From Coturnix japonica (lineage: Eukaryota > Chordata > Aves > Galliformes > Phasianidae): a DNA stretch of 64,000 nucleotides. Positions 23,001 to 33,900 of this stretch are shown here, piece by piece. A program made the translations under genes and the position numbers. Positions within the stretch are counted from its first letter, which is position 1. Every line of letters begins with the position of its first letter. The notes below the pieces were generated by a model, which was not told where the DNA came from, did no database searches, and saw only the letters and a list, made by a program, of their open reading frames with translations. The stretch lies in assembly GCF_001577835.2 (NCBI RefSeq), contig NW_015439874.1, positions 66,340-130,339 on the forward strand. The letters are read 5' to 3'.

Positions 23001-25737
23001 ATAAATTAAGGCCACTTTATCGGGGTGCCGGCGGACGACATCCTGGAAGATCTTGGGCACAGTGTCTTTGTTCTTTTGGTGCCATCGTAACTTGTACTTG
23101 ACTCTTAACAGCACTGAGAGGCCACTGGAGCGAAGAAAGAGAAGAAATAAGAAAAAAACCCAGAAGGATTTTCATCATTTACATCATACGTTCTCCAGAA
23201 GGAATGGCAACGTTCTCCAGTAGGAAACACGACGTTAATACCAACATCAATGATTCTCTCATGGATGGCTCTTGTTGGTCTAATTTACAATCTTTGGTTT
23301 ATACTGAAATTAATTCAGTTTACTTTTAAAAATATATCTATATATATTGGTGTAATATTTAAATATTGAGTCAAATACGACACCGATTTCTATATGGGCA
23401 AATAGATGCAGTCTGTGTGCCCCATATGGGAGTCCCATTGGAATCCAACAACTTGGGCACCTCAACCACACTGACACTGAACTTCAGACCACTGTTGCCT
23501 ACAGAAAATGACAATTTTTAGCATTATGGTAAAAAAAACAATCACAAAAACACCAGCAATTCTGGCACTTTCCATGCCTCAAACCAGGGGAAATCCATCC
23601 ATCAACCTGAATGTTGGTATCAAACAAGTGATGCTAAGCCACGGGTGTTTCTTTTAAGGATATGAGTGAGGGGAAAAAGAAGCTTTGCAATGATTGCTTT
23701 CACCTTATATAGACAGCACCTCTCCTGCCAGGGTGCTTTTCAGCATTTCTTGGCTATTTATACAGCTTCATGCTTTAGGATCTGCAGATATTTAAGTGAT
23801 AAAACCAACATCACCACTCACAAAGCAAAGGGAGGAAGGAAACAAAGTCAGTGGTTCCCCTTTTGGCCCTTGGGATGGTTGGAGGGGAGGAAGAAAACAC
23901 AGATTTCAATGATGATGTAACGAATGATGGATAATATATCAGAATCCATCCCAAGATACTGCGCCACAGATCCCATTTCCTTCTGGAGATGGGACAGCTG
24001 GAGGCAACGCGGCGCTGTTCCCTTCCGCCAACATCAAAGAAGGAATTATTGAGCCATGAGACTTTGGAAGAATCCCCAGAAACTCCAAACGTCGTTGAAT
24101 ATCAGCCCTTAAAGAAACCCCCGCAGCTCTCACGGCTGAGTGTCAATGAGCACAGAGGGGAGGGGGAAGGGATCCCACAAATGGAGCTGTTGGCCACGGT
24201 TGGGTTGTGCGGTGACCTTCCGCGGAGCGGTGCCAGGCACAGAACAGAGGACCCTTTTGTCTCACAAACCACCCTTTCCAGATACTTGAAGGGTTTTATT
24301 CCGCCCGGTTTATTTTCTGCCATTCTTCTTCCCAGCTCGCTGGGCAATCGGGAGGAAGCAGCTCTTCAAAGCTCAGTGACAGCCATGGCAAAGCCAGGCT
24401 GCGCTGGCCAGGGCAACAGCCCTAAATCTTTATGAATTCAAAGCAAATCCCCCCCAAAATGGACTAAAAACTGTGGAATTCAGTAAGACGGCTATAGGGA
24501 GTATCAGGGCTCCTTGCTCATGCTTCTCCCATCCTTGAATTTCACTCCTTAAAGGCAAAGAGGAGGAAAGGAAACATCATCACATCACTGGGGCTGAGAG
24601 GCTGAACTGGGCTGGCACCAATGCTGGCAATGGGGTGGAACTGGAAGTATAGGGGGGGTGTGGGATGTGCATTGTGTAGGATACCACGTTGTAGGGACCA
24701 AGCACTGGGGATCAGGCAGCACTGAGTGCTGGGTATGGGGCACTGGGTGCCAGTTATTGGGTACTGGGTACCAGATTCTGGGCACTGGGAACAGGGCATT
24801 GGGTGCCAGACAATGGGTAACGGGCATCGGGTTCTGTATATTGGGCACCAGGTTCTGGACACTGGGCATATGGCACTGGGCATAGGGTACTGGGCACTGG
24901 GCACCAGGTTCTTGATACTGGGCACCAGATACTGGATACTGGGCATTGGGTTCTGCGTACTGGGCACCAGGTTCTGGGCACTGGGCATAGGATAACACGC
25001 ACTGGGTATAGGGTACAGGGCACAGGGTGCCAGACAATGGGTACTGGGCACTGGGAAGAGGACACTGGGCATCAGGTTCTGGATATTGGGCACCAGGTTC
25101 TGGATACTGGGCACCAGGTTCTGGATATTGGGCACCAGGTTCTGGATACTGAGCATAGGGTACTGGGAAGAGGACACTGGGCACAAGGTTCTGGGCACTG
25201 GGCATTGGGTTCTGGATACTGGGCATAGGGTACCAGGCACCGAGCACTAGGTTCTTGATACTGGGCACCAGTTACTGGATACTGGGCATTGGGTACTGGG
25301 AAGAGGATGCTGGGCACCAGGTTCTGGATACTGGGCATTGGGTTCTGGATACTGGGCACCAGGTTCAGGGCACTGGGCACAAGGTAACAGGTACTGGGTG
25401 TAGAGTACAGGGCACTGGTTGCCAGACATTGGATACTGGGCTCCAGGTTCTGGATACTGGGCATTGGGTTCTGGATACTGGGCACCATGTTCTGGGCACT
25501 GTGTTCCGAGCCCCGTGCACTCTATGCTGTCATAGAACCCCCAGCCCCTCCCGGCCCCGCAATCACTTACAATAGATCCCTCAGCGCCGTTTTGCAGATC
25601 ACCCTCAGCAGTTTCCATCCTCCGCTTCCCAGCCCGATTCCCAACGCTGCCGCCAGGCTCCAAACCCACGGAACCCCAAAGAACCTCATCAACCCCAACG
25701 ATCCCAACGACGCGGTGCACACCCCCACCGGCTGCAT
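17056..25737 (-). CDS. SLC27A1: Long-chain fatty acid transport protein 1 (acyl-CoA synthetase), 12 coding exons, 646 aa
   Basis: FATP1 promotes uptake of long-chain fatty acids at the plasma membrane and internal membranes and activates very long-chain fatty acids to CoA esters. Coding exons (minus): 25571-25737, 22730-23124, 22172-22333, 21317-21386, 21128-21219, 20927-21036, 19830-20039, 19445-19571, 19081-19218, 18258-18422, 17873-18019, 17056-17213. They sum to 1941 bases, 646 aa plus stop, exactly the human length. Motifs: N-terminal hydrophobic segment ([14 protein letters not shown]), AMP-binding loop [14 protein letters not shown] split over exon 4, FATP signature [10 protein letters not shown] and FYGATECNC in exon 7, [16 protein letters not shown] in exon 10 and [10 protein letters not shown] in the last exon. 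The start follows a strong acceptor (TCCGCAG|CATG), so a noncoding first exon precedes it. The intron after 21128 has a GC donor. Confidence 0.96.
17214..17872. other. Last SLC27A1 intron
   Basis: Single-copy intron, no other gene seen. Its 5' donor is GTAGGG and its 3' acceptor CTTCTTTGAAG. Confidence 0.6.
18690..19050 (+). repeat. CR1-tail minisatellite in an SLC27A1 intron
   Basis: About seven units of roughly 50 bases: CTTTAAGGTCCCTTCCAACCC, AACC, TTCTATGGTTC. This is the CR1 3' tail in plus-sense, tandemly amplified without the rest of a LINE. Confidence 0.85.
22480..22715 (+). repeat. CR1-tail minisatellite in an SLC27A1 intron
   Basis: Four to five degenerate units of CTTCAAGGACCCTTCCAACCC and TTCTATGGTTCTATGATC, ending about 15 bases before the end of coding exon 2. 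Confidence 0.8.
23125..24640. other. SLC27A1 intron 1, single-copy part
   Basis: No exon, RNA gene or full mobile element recognised. A reading frame at 23989-24435 lacks splice signals and family similarity. Confidence 0.5.
24640..25510. repeat. Minisatellite in SLC27A1 intron 1, about 20-base unit
   Basis: About 40 units of the type TACTGGGCACCAGGTTCTGG, with higher-order alternation of CACCAGGTTCTGGA and CATTGGGTTCTGGA. Four or more frames stay open for 75-230 codons (peptides such as PSIQNLVP on the minus strand); these are repeat artefacts. Confidence 0.9.
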
Positions 25738-25865
25738 GCTGCGGAGGGAAGGACAGGTCACAACCAGGGCCCTAAATCCACAACCCTGGCCCCATTTATG
25801 ACCCCCACAACCCACCCTATCCCCTCCTATCCCCTCCTATCCCCCCCTATTCTCCCCACTCGTAC

Positions 25866-26110
25866 CTCGGTACCGCTCCGCTCCGCCGCCCGCAGCGGAT
25901 CCAACCGAGCTGCGCTGCGGTGAAAGCGTGGGCTGCCCCCCAGGTGGGTGGGACAGCCTGGAAATACGCGATCTGATTGGTGGAGAGCTCTAAAGGAGGC
26001 ATCTGATTGGGCGAGGAGAGGGGAGGAGCTGTCCATGGTCGGGGGCGGAGCTGTCCGTGGTAGGGGGCGGAGCTGTCCATGGTCAGGGGCGGAGAGAACT
26101 GGGAAGGAAT
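25866..26110 (-). promoter_or_regulatory. SLC27A1: SLC27A1 promoter and noncoding first exon
   Basis: A minus-strand donor (CCGAG|GTACGAGT) ends a likely noncoding exon of about 25866-25935. Upstream are two inverted CCAAT boxes (TGATTGG at about 25974 and 26004) and a tandem array of about four 23-base units at about 26026-26095, each with GGGGCGGAGC (SP1 GC box) and CTGTCC(A/G)TGG. No TATA box. Confidence 0.6.
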
Positions 26111-26596
26111 GGAGCGGGGGTTGCCCTTCGCTGTCCCTGTTGCCAAGAAGGGGGAATTGGGCAAAAAACACCCGGAAAAGGCATTCGAGACTTAAATCTG
26201 ATAGAAAACAGAGTTATCTTTTATATTTCTCCCGTTAATACGGGGAGGAATGGAGGTTCCGTCCCATTGTCCTCCAGGCGAAAAAACCGGGACAGCCTCA
26301 CCGGGAAAAAACTTTGGTTTTGACCTTGATTCTAATAGAAAACCAGCTGCTGTTTGTTCCTCCGATTGTTTTCTTGCTTGTTTGCCCCATTAAAACACAG
26401 CGCTGGGCACTGTCCCATTGCTGTGCCTTCTCATCCCCCTGGACTCAACTCAGCCCCGTCCCCTCATGCACTGACCCCTCGCTTTAATCCGATTGCCGCT
26501 ATGAATAGCAGCCGAGAGAGGGCAGGGAAGGGGGAGGGGAGGTTGTGTGGCTCATCCCGCCCCATTTGGGCACTCACTGCTCTGCACATCCCCCTT
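26111..26596 (+). promoter_or_regulatory. SLC27A1-NXNL1 divergent spacer, NXNL1 upstream region
   Basis: The region between the two head-to-head genes. A TAATCC core at 26485-26490, the CRX/OTX-type site used by photoreceptor genes, lies 107 bases before the NXNL1 ATG. One such hexamer is weak evidence. The exact transcription start of NXNL1 is not visible. Confidence 0.35.
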
Positions 26597-28218
26597 ATGG
26601 CTTCTCTGTTCGCTGGGAAAGTGTTGCTCGTCAACAACAGGGACCGGGATGAGGTGGAGACGGAACGGGAGCTGTGTTTGGTGCTGGAGAACAGGGTGGT
26701 TCTGCTGTATTTTGGGGCTGCCGAATGCCCGCGGTGCAGGAGATTCGTGCCGAGGTTGAAGGATTTCTTTGTGAGGTTGACGGATGAGTTCTACGTGGAA
26801 AGGGCATCGCAGCTGTGTTTGGTGTACGTGTCCCGAGATGCCACCGCACAGCAGGAGGAGGCCTTCCTCAAGTCCATGCCCAAGAGGTGGCTGTCGTTAC
26901 CCTTCGGGGATGAGTTCAAGAGGTGGGTGGTGGGGTTGTAGGGGGGGTAGAGGGGATAGGGGGGGTTCTTTGGGGTCGTAGAACTGCGGTATGATGCAGT
27001 GGTTGGGAGGGAAGGGAGTGTAAGGATCACAGGATTGTGGGTTGGAAGGGATCTTAAAGATCAAGGAACCATAGAATGGCTTTGGCTGGAGAGGACCTTA
27101 AATAGCAAGGGGGAGGAGGGGGAAGAAGAGGGGGGGTTGGGGTCATAGAACTGTGGTATGATGCAGTGGTTGGGAGGGAAGGGACTGTAAGGATCATAGG
27201 ATTGTGGGTTGGGTTGGGTGGGAAGGGACCTCAAAGATCAAGGAATCATAGAATGGCTTTGGTTGGAAGAGACCTTAAAGAGCACAGAATCATAGGATCA
27301 CAAAGTGGGTTTGGTTGGAAGGGACCTTGGAGGATCATAGAACCATACAATGTCCTGGGTTTGGGTTGGAAGGGTCCTTAAAGATCCTTAAGGATTATTG
27401 AGTCTTAGAAAGATGGGATGGTTGGGCTGAATGGGACCTTAAAGATCATAGAATGACAGAATGGGTTGTGTTGCAAGGATCCTTAAGGTCATAGAATCAC
27501 TTGGACTGGAAATGACCTTGAAGATCACAGAACCATAGAATGGTTTGCATTGGAGGGGACCTTAAAGATCATCAAATAATAGCGCCATAGAATCCAAGAT
27601 CTGTAGAATCACAGATACATTGAATGTTGGGTTGGAAGAATGGTAAAACCATAGAATGGTTTGGGCTGGGAGGGACCTTATGACCCATCCAGAGACCCAA
27701 TCCTGCTGCCATAGGCTGATTACCACCCACTCAATTAGGAGATGTGGTTCTATAACCTCATTAATGGCCAAGCGAGATGCAGGTGATGCTGAGAATTACT
27801 TCCAGCCCCTCTTGGAGCTCGCTGCCAATTCAGACTTTGCATTGTAATGAATATTAAGGAACTCTGGGTGCTGTGGGATGACCTCAGCACGTCTTGAATT
27901 GAGATTTCTTCCCATTGCAGGGAACTGGAGCTGCGCTTTGAGGTGTCTGAGGTGCCCAGGGTGGTGGTACTGAAACCCAACGGGGACGTCATCGTTGGGA
28001 ACGCTGTGGATGAGATCACCAGGATGGGTCCTGCCTGCTTCCAGAACTGGCAGGAGGCAGCAGAGCTGGTGGACAGGAATTTCCGACTGGCAGAAGATTT
28101 CGATGACTGTGCCAGGAGGAGCATCACCGACCCCCTCCGGCGCCTCAAGTACAAACTGGGCAAGGGGGAGGAATCCAGGAGTGAAGAGCAGAAAGAGGAG
28201 GGTGATGAGTCCTCATAG
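26597..28218 (+). CDS. NXNL1: Nucleoredoxin-like 1 (rod-derived cone viability factor), 2 exons, 207 aa
   Basis: Thioredoxin-fold protein of photoreceptors; its short form is the secreted trophic factor RdCVF and the long form acts on redox stress. Exons 26597-26922 and 27921-28218 give 207 aa (human 212). Visible: start MASLFAGKVLLVNN (human MASLFSGRI), redox site CPRC in FGAAECPRC, conserved KDFFVRLTDEFYV, LVYVSRDAT, KRWLSLPFGDE, then exon 2 VVVLKPNGDV, ACFQNWQEAAELVDRNF and an acidic tail ending EEGDESS. Exon 2 acceptor is CCCATTGCAG. An in-frame upstream extension lacks similarity, so the start is set at 26597. If the intron is retained, translation adds WVVGL and stops at 26941 (114 aa), as in the known short isoform. 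Confidence 0.95.
27030..27700 (-). repeat. CR1-tail repeats in the NXNL1 intron
   Basis: About ten degenerate copies of TTGGAAGGGACCTTAAAGATCA and ATAGAATGG, 45-90 bases apart, with a longer duplicated block (GTCATAGAACTGYGGTATGATG at about 26970 and 27140). Confidence 0.8.
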
Positions 28219-28735
28219 GGGCTGGTTGGGACGTCCCTTGGGTTGTTGTCCCACAGTGATCAACTGGGGACATCCCTTGGGTTGTTATTGTCCCTATGTG
28301 ATCAATTGGGGTCATCCCTCGGGTTGTTATCCTGATGTGATCAATTGGGGACGTCCCTTGGGTTGTTGTCCCTATGTGATTAATTGGGGAAGTCCCTTGG
28401 ATTGTCCCTCTGTGATTGACTGTGAATATCCCTTGGGATGCTGTGCCAATGTGATCAATTGGGGGACATCCTTTGGGTGTGAATCCCAACACGATTGATT
28501 GGGGATGTCCCTTTGGTTGCTGTCCCAACATGGTTGATTGGGCAAGAGGGAAGAATCAGAGAGTGAAGAGCAGAAAGGAGACAGTGATGAGTCCTCATAG
28601 GAGCTGGTTGGGACATCTCTTGGGTTGTTTTCCCACTGTGATCAATTGGGGTCATCCCTTGGGTTGTTATCCTGATGTGATCAACTGGGGACATCCCTTG
28701 GGTTGTCCCTCTGTGATTGACTGGACAAACAAACT
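28219..28735 (+). repeat. Minisatellite after NXNL1 that includes a copy of its last codons
   Basis: Units of about 40 bases, TGATCAATTGGGGACATCCC then TTGGGTTGTTGTCC. At about 28538-28625 a second copy of the end of NXNL1 appears (GAATCAGAGAGTGAAGAGCAG, GATGAGTCCTCATAG), followed by the same GGAGCTGGTTGGGACAT as after the true stop. So a block spanning the gene's end and the array was duplicated. Confidence 0.85.
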
Positions 28736-29529
28736 CGTTCTGCCCCCTCACATGGCTCCTGTTGCCCTCTGTTACTCATTTATGGGTCCCCCAATTCCAC
28801 CACAAGGGGAAGAGCCAAGAGTTTAGAAGCTCATGGGATGTGAAGGATCTGGGCAATGCAGGCAGGTAGATGGAGAGGCTGCGCGAGGTCGGCTGGTTCG
28901 ACTTGTTTTCTCACTTAATCCTCTTTGCCCAGCAAGTTGGACAGGTAGGTGAGGAATAATCCCATAAAACAAATGGTTGGGAGGGACACCGCGTTAGAAA
29001 CGTCCTTCTCTGGGTGCTCCCTGCGTTCTGTATGGCACTGAGTGAATAAAACCTGAAAGTCCTTTCGGGTGATGGAGGAGTCAAACTGTGCTGTCTGCTG
29101 TGCTCCTTGTGGTCACCAATGGGGCAATGCTGCGTTTCCTTGGGGCAACGTGAGACAGCTGAGGGAAGAAATAAGGATTTTAATGACAAATAATGAATGT
29201 GGAGAAATGGGAAGGAGGTGAAGGGCGACGTTTCCACCTCAAAGTGAATACCGAGGCTATAAATTGGCACTCAGGTGCTGCTCGTGCCCATGTCAATAGA
29301 AAGACACCCAACACTGGAATTTATTGAGAGAAAAATAACATAAAAGGTGGACTTTTATCAGCCCTACCCATCAGGTTTTTGACCCACTCGGTTTTTAACT
29401 CATTGAGTTTTTAACCCATTGGATTTTGAACGGATTGTCTTTTTAAGCCATCGAGTTTTTAACCCACGTTATGGATGTGAGAAGAGGTGATGCTGAGCAA
29501 TCCAAAGTAATGCTATGTAGAGTAGGTCG
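28736..29529. other. NXNL1-GMIP intergenic, left part
   Basis: No coding exon seen. A degenerate tandem of about 22 bases (GAGTTTTTAACCCA) lies at 29370-29475. Confidence 0.45.
29045..29050 (+). terminator. Possible poly(A) signal AATAAA for NXNL1
   Basis: AATAAA about 830 bases after the NXNL1 stop codon, the first canonical plus-strand hexamer I find. Confidence 0.35.
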
Positions 29530-29760
29530 AATCATCATGGAGTCATAGGATGGGCTGGGTTGGAAGAGGCCTTAAAGATCATGGAACTGATGGAGGTTGG
29601 GTCCTTGAAGATAATGGAACCATGGAGTGGGTTGTGTTGGGTCCTCAAAGATAATGGAACCACGGGATGGGTTGGTTTGGGTCCTCAAAGGTTGTAGAAC
29701 CATGGAATCATAGGATGGATTGGGTTGGTGGAATCCTTAAAGATCATGGGACAGCTTGGG
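29530..29760 (-). repeat. CR1-tail repeats
   Basis: Three to four units of GGGTTGGTTTGGGTCCTCAAAG and ATGGAACCATGG, same family as 1-870. Confidence 0.7.
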
Positions 29761-30925
29761 AAGTCCTGCACGAAGCTCAGCTTCAGAAGAGGTGGGAAAG
29801 AGCAGTGCTGTTCAGGGGAACTCAACATGATAAGAACCCTGAAACTTGAAGGGAGGGGAAAACTCACAGCTCACCTCCACAGCTTCAGATCAGGACGGAG
29901 ACATATTCATTTGTTCCAAACATTAAACATATTGGTGTCATACTTGCTTTGCTTTTTGCCACTTCACAGTTCCCCCCCAGAATACACCACACACAAATGA
30001 TCTTCAGACAGCAGTGAAAGCACAAAGATGCCTCCCAGCCTGCAGACAGCGAAGGGTTAAAAAACAAGCACAAGTGGGAGGATCCAAAGAGGCTCATTTC
30101 ACAACTCCCAAAAGGAATGTGGAAAATCCACATTGCCTGACACCTGCCCCAGGTTCCAGCCCCAGGTTGTTCCAGCCCCACGTTGACGGTGTGCGTAGAT
30201 CCGCTCTCCATCCGACCCCAGAGCCTGCAAAGGGAACCAGGACACCAACAGTGACTCCGTTTCAGTCTTCATCAGCAGCCACAGAGATACAGCAGTGAAG
30301 GCTGGGAGATTTTAAGGCTTTTTTTGCAGGATTTAGACATGATGATCCCCATGGATCCATTCCAAATCTGGATATTTGATGACTCCACAGTTCTATGATA
30401 TCACGGTTCTATGATTCCTGCTCTTTTAGGCAATGAAAGAGATGGAAAATCTTCTGGAAGGGGTGAAAAACCCTCTTTAAGAGATGGAAATTGTTCTCTA
30501 CAGATCAACCGAGCCAACGTTTCCTCTTGCAAATATTATACTACGTGAGAGAGACCGACTCAGAAATGCACTGCGATTGCATACGGATGTTCAGGGCTTT
30601 TGATATCAAGGCAAAGTTTCCCAAACTTGAGTTTCTATTTGCTGAAGGGTGGAAATTGGGTCATTAAAACCTGCTTCACTCATTTCTCTTTAAGACATCG
30701 GATACGGATCCACTGGATTAGGAAACCCATAGGATGAGTCGGGTTGGAAGAGACGATCATCCCCTTCCAACCACAATGGAATGAATGTAAAGCGATGCTG
30801 ATCATGAATGGGTTGGGATCCCGGGATGGTGCAGATGGATTCCCAGGGAGATTCCTTCCCCCTGAGCTTCATTCACACTTGGGGATCCCAGCTGCTTCTT
30901 GGGCTCCATCCCATTGCCCCACACC
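29761..30925. other. Region upstream of the first recognised GMIP exon
   Basis: The 5' exon(s) and promoter of GMIP should lie here or within the sequence to the left, but I could not place them. There is no obvious CpG island. Small CR1-like traces occur at 30375-30420 and 30735-30760. Confidence 0.35.
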
Positions 30926-30929
30926 TGAG

Positions 30930-33900
30930 CACCGCGCTGAGGATGTTCTCCGTGTCACCCAGCACCTAAAGAGCATCAATGGGAAATTTCAGCACCTCCG
31001 AGAGCTCTTCCAAAAAGGTAGATAATGATAATAATCACTTATTATTACTAATATAACAAAAACAGATTATTATTATTATGAACATAAATAAGAAACTCCC
31101 TTATCGGCTTGAGAAACAAGTAGATTACTATTGACACGAGCAAAAGTGGTCCTGTGTCATCCTTCATTGGCTTAAAGCAACGAGCTTAAATGTCCTGAAG
31201 GCCTCCTCCCATTCTGCTTCTCTCTTTATGGATGTTTAATTACTCCAATGGCTTCTCCTGTAACGAAGAATGCTAATTGGGGGGCTAAAACGAAGACCTG
31301 AAGTGCTCTTGAGAGAGCTGGGATGACCTGCAGGCTGAGCTGCCCTGTAATCCATGAGTACAAACGGGTTGGGTGGCTGTTGCTCCTCCAATTAACCACA
31401 GCCATTCTCTCTTTGCTTTGGGTTTTTTGCCCATAGCAGCCCCAAAATGATGCTGGATGTGAATGGGAATTGGATGAGCCCAGGCTGGCTCGGATTTGTT
31501 GGCTCAGGTTGAGGGTGTTTACCCAAAAGAAGTGGGTCCATATAAACCCAGCGTGGTGTTGGGTTGGGATAATCCCAGATAGGGGAGAAGAGCTCATGGA
31601 GAGCAGAAGGACCTGGGAGAGGCAGCACTGAATGGGGTCTGGGCAGCCTGGGCTGGTAGGGGAACACCCACCCTATGGCAGAGGTGGGGCTGAGGGGGCT
31701 TTGGGTTCCCCAACCCTACTGTGATGTGATTCAATGACTCTGTGATCTTAAGGTTCCTTCCAACCCAAACCCAAACCCGACCCAACCTCTCTGTGCTTTT
31801 ATGATCTCTCTAAACCCTTCCAACCCAAACCCAACCCAACCATTCCCTGGTTCTGTGACCTTCAAGGACCTTTCTAACCCTGTCCATTCCATGGGTCTAC
31901 TATATATATATATATATATAAAACCATATTTTTTTCTCCTTTTTAACTTCAGATGAAGATATTTCGGGCCCTATTGAAGCCAAACTGTCAGACCTCCTGC
32001 ATGCCATCTCCTCCTTCCTGAACACCTATCCTGCAGTGACAGGGGATGCCATCCAGTTGGCCATAGCCACCCTCATCGCCAACATCAATGGTAAATATTG
32101 CTCAACGTTCCCTTTGGGGAATGTAAGTGCTGTAGTTTTCTGCTCGGTGGTATAGAGGGCCATGTCAGGTCCTTCTTATTGGGGAAATGGGGGTTTTAGA
32201 GCAGGAGAAAGGCTGGGGGAGGATTAAGCTGATCCATAGGGCTGTTGGTTTGCATAACACTTGGGGGCCTCCACCTGAACCCACACCTGAAAGCTCAATA
32301 AATGGTTTCTGCCCATTGATCTGAGGTTCAGCTGAGCTCCAAGATCCCCACATTACAACACACAGCCCCCCAACCAGAGCAGAGGACCGGCACGAGGCTC
32401 TCAATGGGGAATAAGGGAAGTGCCATCACCCAGCCGTCACGGTCGCTTTCCTCCCCTATTTTGATTTGACTCATAAAGCAGCATGAAGGGAAGTTCATTG
32501 CACTGCCATAGGGCTCAGCCTCTAAAACAGCCACACATTGAGTTCACCCTTTGGGAACACAGAGGGTTTGCAGGATGGCAGAGCTCAGCATCACCAGCAC
32601 AGCAGCAAATGGGAATCGCTGTTGGAGGACCTTGCATTTACCCTATGTGAAAGTTCGGGTTGCCTTACAAGGAGATAAGGGGATTTTTTTTGCAGAAACT
32701 CCCCCACTTCCCCTTTATTTTTTTGCATCTCTGATCTGCAAAACAAAGTGTAGGGTTGTACAAAGAGAGGTGAAATGCAATGAGAATATGTAGGAGAGCA
32801 AATGATGGGGCTGTGAATTGGGATGGTAAGTGGTAAATAAGGAGCCTCACTCTTTGCTCTCCATTGGATTTTATGGGCTCTTTTATTATTATTTGGGTGC
32901 TGGGGGTGTTGACACAGTGCAGTCCTTTGGGGCCATAAATGCCTTTGCACTATAAACACCATTTTATGGCTTTTATCTGTAAAAACAGCACTTTATAAAT
33001 GGGGTTTGGTAATGACACCGACATACCCATAATTATATGGGTCAAACACAGGAAACAAGGACACGGGCTGGGGGGGATTTGATAGGAGAAACTCACCATG
33101 TTAACACTGACTTCTTTTTCCTTTTCCCCTTTTTCCCTTTTCCTCTCCTTTCTTTTCCTTTTTTCTTTCCTATTTTCCTTCCCCTTTTCCCTTTTTGCCC
33201 TTTTGCTCTTCCTTATTCTCTTTCTTTTCCTTTCTCCTTTCTCCTTTCTCCTTTCTCCTTTCTCCTTTTTCCTTTCTCCTTTCTCCTTTCTCCTTTTTCC
33301 TTTTTCCTTTTTCCTTTTTCCTTCCCTTCCCTTCCCTTTCTTTCTCCTCCCTCCTCTCCTCTCATTGGATGACAGGCCAATGGTTGGACTCCGTGTTCTT
33401 AGAGTTCATTTCCAACCTGACCTTAGAGGTCATTTATCAACCTTTTTGCCATTGTTTTCTCCCATTAATATTGCAGATATTGGCTCATTAAGGACCACTC
33501 CTGCCCCATTCCCACCGACTCCTCACCACCTACACATCCCAATCCCACTTCTCCCATTACTCCTGCCTTCGCAGGACCCACAAACCCAAGGAGAAGACCC
33601 AGAATCTCAATATTCTTTCCCCATAGGGTGAAATTCAACAGCTTCACATTGGAGCTTCACTAGTTGTTGGGGCTGGAGTGCTGATGTTCTATGGGCTGTA
33701 GAGCCACGGGAGCAAAAGAAACTCCCCTCCTTTGGAACCTAAAGATCTGTATGTTGGGAAACAGGGCTTTATCCAAGCAAATAAGGTCTTTTGTGGGTAC
33801 AGAAAGTGCTGCTACACCGAAAGCAGAGGGCCCTGCAATGGTTCCTTCCCACCAACACTGGTTATGCAAATCGCACTTCGAAACAGACGCCCGCCACCAA

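Noticed and set aside
24542-25268. Minus-strand frames of 227-232 codons rich in PSIQNLVP, resembling a cysteine-bearing secreted repeat protein
   Set aside because: Lies wholly in a 20-base minisatellite in SLC27A1 intron 1; several other frames over it are equally open.
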